A program made the translations under genes and the position numbers. The notes below the pieces were generated by a model. It was not told the origin of the DNA and did not search any database. It saw only the letters and a program-made list of their open reading frames with translations. DNA of 9,892 nucleotides from positions 24,949 through 34,840 of the forward strand of contig KL569123.1 in the NCBI GenBank assembly GCA_000715635.1. Direction: 5' to 3'. Of this stretch, positions 7,810-9,892 are shown one piece after another. Source of the DNA: Streptomyces violaceus. Its GTDB lineage: Bacteria; Actinomycetota; Actinomycetes; Streptomycetales; Streptomycetaceae. Positions within the stretch are counted from its first letter, which is position 1, and each line of letters starts with the position of its first letter.

Positions 7810-8244
7810 GTGCCCACGATCACCATCCGTACCCCCGAACTCCCCGTACCCCGCCGTCGTGCCGTCGCGCTGCGCCTCACCCGCTGGCTCACCGCCCAGG
7901 GCGTCCAGGCCGGTCACGTCGTCGTGCGTTTTGAACCGACCGAGGAGAGCACCGTCTTCTCCGGCGGGATGCCGGTCGAGGCCCTGCCGTACGAGGGGAA
8001 CGCCGACAGCTCCGGCCCGCGCCACGCGTCGGTGACGTGCTGTGTGGGCCCCGACCGCGACGACGCCTTCCGCGACGGGCTCGCCCGTTGCGTCACCGAG
8101 GCGCTCGGCGCCGACGCCCGGACCCCCTTCTGCTACTTGGAGTTCCGGCCGACCTCGCCCGCAGACGTCTATCTCGGCGCCGGCGAAGGGCTCCGCCGGG
8201 CCGACGGTACCGACGTGGGTCCCACTGCGCCCGCCGCCGTCTGA
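7810..8244 (+). CDS. Tautomerase-like protein with two beta-alpha-beta units
   Basis: This 144 aa protein begins MPTITIRTPE, so removal of Met would expose Pro1, the catalytic base of the 4-oxalocrotonate tautomerase superfamily. The first beta-alpha-beta unit covers about residues 2-42, ending HVVVRFEP; Arg40 is Arg39 in Pro1 numbering, where 4-OT also has an active-site Arg. A second unit follows at about 73-114, ASVTCCVG then a helix then FCYLEFRP, with no Pro at its start. This would be a fused pseudo-dimer like the longer (MIF- or CHMI-type) members. The GTG at 7810 has GGGAG five bases upstream, and the gene begins 20 bp after the toroid gene. Such enzymes move protons between keto and enol forms, so it may rearrange an intermediate of the pathway. 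Sequence similarity is short, so the family call is tentative. Confidence 0.5.
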   Translation: MPTITIRTPELPVPRRRAVALRLTRWLTAQGVQAGHVVVRFEPTEESTVFSGGMPVEALPYEGNADSSGPRHASVTCCVGPDRDDAFRDGLARCVTEALGADARTPFCYLEFRPTSPADVYLGAGEGLRRADGTDVGPTAPAAV

Positions 8245-8308
8245 CCGCACGGGCGCCCCGCCTCACCACCCCCATGTTCCCCATGGACCACCAGCAAGGA
8301 GCACGACC

Positions 8309-8608
8309 ATGACCACGACCCTCCCCTCCCCCGAAGAGATCCACGACCGGACCCGTACCGTCCTGGCCACCCGCATCGGCGACGCCTTCACCGATGTGCC
8401 CTCCGACGCCGAACTCCAGACGGCCCTCGGTGAGCGCTACGACAGCCTCACCGCCATGGAGTGCATCTCCGCCATCGAGAGCGAGTTCGGGATCGAGGTG
8501 GACTTCGTCGCCGACGACGTCCGCTTCTGGTTCTCCAGCGTGGAACGGATGGTGCGCTTCACCCACGAGCGCCTGGAGGACACGGCGGCCCTCGGGCTCG
8601 GGAGCTGA
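8309..8608 (+). CDS. Stand-alone acyl carrier protein
   Basis: This is a 99 aa acidic four-helix carrier protein. The phosphopantetheine site is YDSLTAMECI, with Ser46 in the DSL motif, followed by the typical helix II and III sequence ISAIESEFGIEVDF and a later amphipathic helix through MVRFTHERLE. The ATG at 8309 has an excellent AAGGAG seven bases upstream. Upstream in-frame codons belong to the tautomerase shadow and are not used. The gene is 64 bp after the tautomerase gene and 2 bp before the short adenylating enzyme, so the latter is the obvious loading partner. The chain it carries, and whether elongation occurs, cannot be told because no ketosynthase is in the window. Confidence 0.9.
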   Translation: MTTTLPSPEEIHDRTRTVLATRIGDAFTDVPSDAELQTALGERYDSLTAMECISAIESEFGIEVDFVADDVRFWFSSVERMVRFTHERLEDTAALGLGS

Positions 8609-8610
8609 CC

Positions 8611-9630
8611 GTGCCGGACATCGCCTTCGCCACCTCCGGCAGCACCGGCCCGCCGGTGACCTGGCTGCGCACCGAGGCCCAGTTACACGCCGAGGCGGCA
8701 CTGGTGCACGACGTGGTGCTGGGTTCCGCCCGGTTCGGCCGCATCGTGTCGTACGCGCCTCCCGGCCACCTCTACGGCCGGCTGTACGGGCGGGAGCTGC
8801 CCCGGCTCGAGGACGTCCCGGTGACCGGACTGTGGGACGAGCCGCTCACCGTGCCGCCGCTCGACGACGGCGTTCCCACTCTGCTGGTCTGTCTGCCCTC
8901 CACCTGGCAGCTGCTCGCCCGGCACACGACGGCCCTGGCACGGCACGGCCGGGTGACGGCCCTGCACAGCACCGGCCCGGCCACACCGGCGGCCCACCAG
9001 GTCGCCGAACGCCTCGCGGACACCGGCTTCCGGGCGTACGAGCTGCTCGGCTCCACCGAGACCGGGGCCGTCGCCCACCGCCCCGTCGCCGGTGAACACA
9101 CGGGAGGCCTGCCCTGGCGCCTGCTGCCCGACGTGGAGGTGCTGCCCGGCCGCATCGCGGACGGCGCCGGAGAGGTCCAGCGCCTGAGGGTCACCAGTCC
9201 TCGGCTGGCCCGCCGTACCGGCGCCGAAGCGCCCCCGGACGACTGGGAGTTGCCCGATCTCGTCGCGCCGGTGACCCCGCGCACCTTCCACCATGTGGGG
9301 CGGGCGTCCCGGCTGGTCAAGGTGAACGGAGTGCGCTGCGACCTGGCCCACGTGGAGGACACGGCCCGCGCCTGCTGCCCCGGCCTCGACCTCGTCTGCG
9401 CGCCGGTCAGCGACCCGGTCCGGGGAGAGCACTACGAGGTGTTCTACGCCGGGCCCGAACCGGTCGACCCGGCGGACCTGCGCCGGCGGCTGGGCCGGCT
9501 CCCCTCGGGGCTGCCCGCGCCGCGCGCCGTGCACCGCGTTCCCCGCATCCCCCGCAGCGCCACCGGCAAGGTCCTCACCGCCGAGCTCACCGCCACCGCA
9601 CGCCCCGCCCAGGAGGCCGAGCATGTCTGA
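8611..9630 (+). CDS. Short ANL-type acyl-adenylating enzyme lacking the usual N-terminus
   Basis: This is an adenylate-forming enzyme of 339 aa, probably activating an acid for the ACP encoded just upstream. It starts directly at the P-loop (FATSGSTGPP at residues 6-15), whereas ordinary ANL enzymes have 100-150 residues before it. The other core motifs are in order: YELLGSTETG at 143-152, GRASRLVKVNG at 230-240 in the hinge, and PRSATGKVL at 314-322 with the catalytic Lys320. The GTG at 8611 has GGGAG six bases upstream and follows the ACP stop by 2 bp, so the missing part is not encoded in frame upstream. Codon 25 is TTA. The 3' end overlaps the next gene by 8 bp. All late motifs are intact, so this looks like a compact active form and not a pseudogene, although activity is inferred. 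Confidence 0.82.
   Translation: MPDIAFATSGSTGPPVTWLRTEAQLHAEAALVHDVVLGSARFGRIVSYAPPGHLYGRLYGRELPRLEDVPVTGLWDEPLTVPPLDDGVPTLLVCLPSTWQLLARHTTALARHGRVTALHSTGPATPAAHQVAERLADTGFRAYELLGSTETGAVAHRPVAGEHTGGLPWRLLPDVEVLPGRIADGAGEVQRLRVTSPRLARRTGAEAPPDDWELPDLVAPVTPRTFHHVGRASRLVKVNGVRCDLAHVEDTARACCPGLDLVCAPVSDPVRGEHYEVFYAGPEPVDPADLRRRLGRLPSGLPAPRAVHRVPRIPRSATGKVLTAELTATARPAQEAEHV
8683..8685 (+). promoter_or_regulatory. In-frame TTA leucine codon (bldA-type control)
   Basis: Codon 25 of the short adenylating enzyme is TTA. It is the only in-frame TTA I found in any gene of the window; other TTA triplets are out of frame or intergenic. In Streptomyces TTA is read by the bldA tRNA, which matures late in growth, so TTA genes are often limited to developmental or antibiotic-producing phases. 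This would delay translation of the enzyme and perhaps, by coupling, of the gene after it. Confidence 0.75.
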
Positions 9631-9892
9631 CGCCCCCACGCCGCAGGACGCGATCACCGACTACGCGCACAAGGCGCGCTGGAACGCCGCGCCCGAGGCG
9701 CCGCGGCCCGGCGCACCGATGGCGCTGCCGTTGCCCAAGAGGGTGGCGGCCCGCACCCGGGGCACGCTGACCGCCGAGGAGTGGCGCACCGCGGAGGCAG
9801 CCTGGTCGGACCGGGCGGATGCCCGCTACCGGGCGACCGTCCAGCGCGCCCCGCTCGGCGCGGCGGCCGCACCGGTGCGCGTGGGGGTGAAG
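9623..9892 (+). CDS. Unrecognised protein, N-terminal 90 residues (runs off right edge)
   Basis: The reading frame stays open from the ATG at 9623 to the window end. The start is strongly supported by AGGAGG at 9611-9616, six bases upstream, and by the 8 bp overlap with the stop of the preceding enzyme. The 90 visible residues begin MSDAPTPQDAITDYAHKARW and are Ala/Pro/Arg-rich. A likely helical stretch LTAEEWRTAEAAWSDRAD lies near residues 49-66, and the sequence ends in APVRVGVK. There is no signal peptide, membrane segment or motif I recognise. As a coupled member of the operon it probably serves the same pathway, but no function can be given from this part. Confidence 0.75.
   Translation, partial: MSDAPTPQDAITDYAHKARWNAAPEAPRPGAPMALPLPKRVAARTRGTLTAEEWRTAEAAWSDRADARYRATVQRAPLGAAAAPVRVGVK

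Noticed and set aside
8274..8312. 12-codon mini-ORF (MFPMDHQQGARP) ending in ATGA on the ACP start
   Set aside because: A leader peptide coupling the ACP is possible, but I see no ribosome binding site before it and the ACP has its own strong AAGGAG. Chance is more likely.

Overview
The window looks like Streptomyces or a close actinobacterial relative. It has very high GC, strong G/C bias at third codon positions, frequent GTG starts with purine-rich ribosome binding sites, tightly overlapping genes, and one in-frame TTA codon (the rare bldA-read leucine codon of streptomycetes). The family assignments come from motif recognition only; no database search was possible.

Left part (1-2193, minus strand): the housekeeping DNA repair pair sbcD (complete) and sbcC (N-terminal third, running off the left edge), coupled by a GTGA overlap. 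Next, also on the minus strand, is a complete class II glutamine-dependent asparagine synthetase (2377-4230, asnB-like). It is separated from sbcD by a 183 bp gap that holds a terminator-like hairpin.

Middle (4231-4679): a roughly 450 bp divergent intergenic region. It carries a plausible promoter for the asnB-like gene whose -10 and start region coincide with a perfect 16 bp interrupted palindrome, and a weaker candidate promoter for the rightward genes.

Right part (4680-9892, plus strand): a compact six-gene operon. In order it encodes a PaaK-like adenylate-forming ligase, an 11-repeat alpha/alpha-toroid protein (prenyltransferase / class II terpene cyclase-like fold), a two-unit tautomerase-like protein with a Pro directly after the start, a stand-alone acyl carrier protein, an unusually short ANL adenylating enzyme that starts at its P-loop and contains the TTA codon, and the first 90 codons of an unrecognised protein. 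Spacings are overlaps or very short gaps, so these genes are probably co-transcribed.

Taken together this reads as the first part of a small secondary-metabolite pathway. Its parts suggest carboxylic acids activated by two different adenylating enzymes, an ACP-bound intermediate, a toroid-fold cyclase or binding protein, and a tautomerase, possibly with amidation by the divergent AsnB-like enzyme. I do not recognise this gene combination as a named pathway. It is the main candidate here for an undescribed system, and its right boundary lies outside the window.
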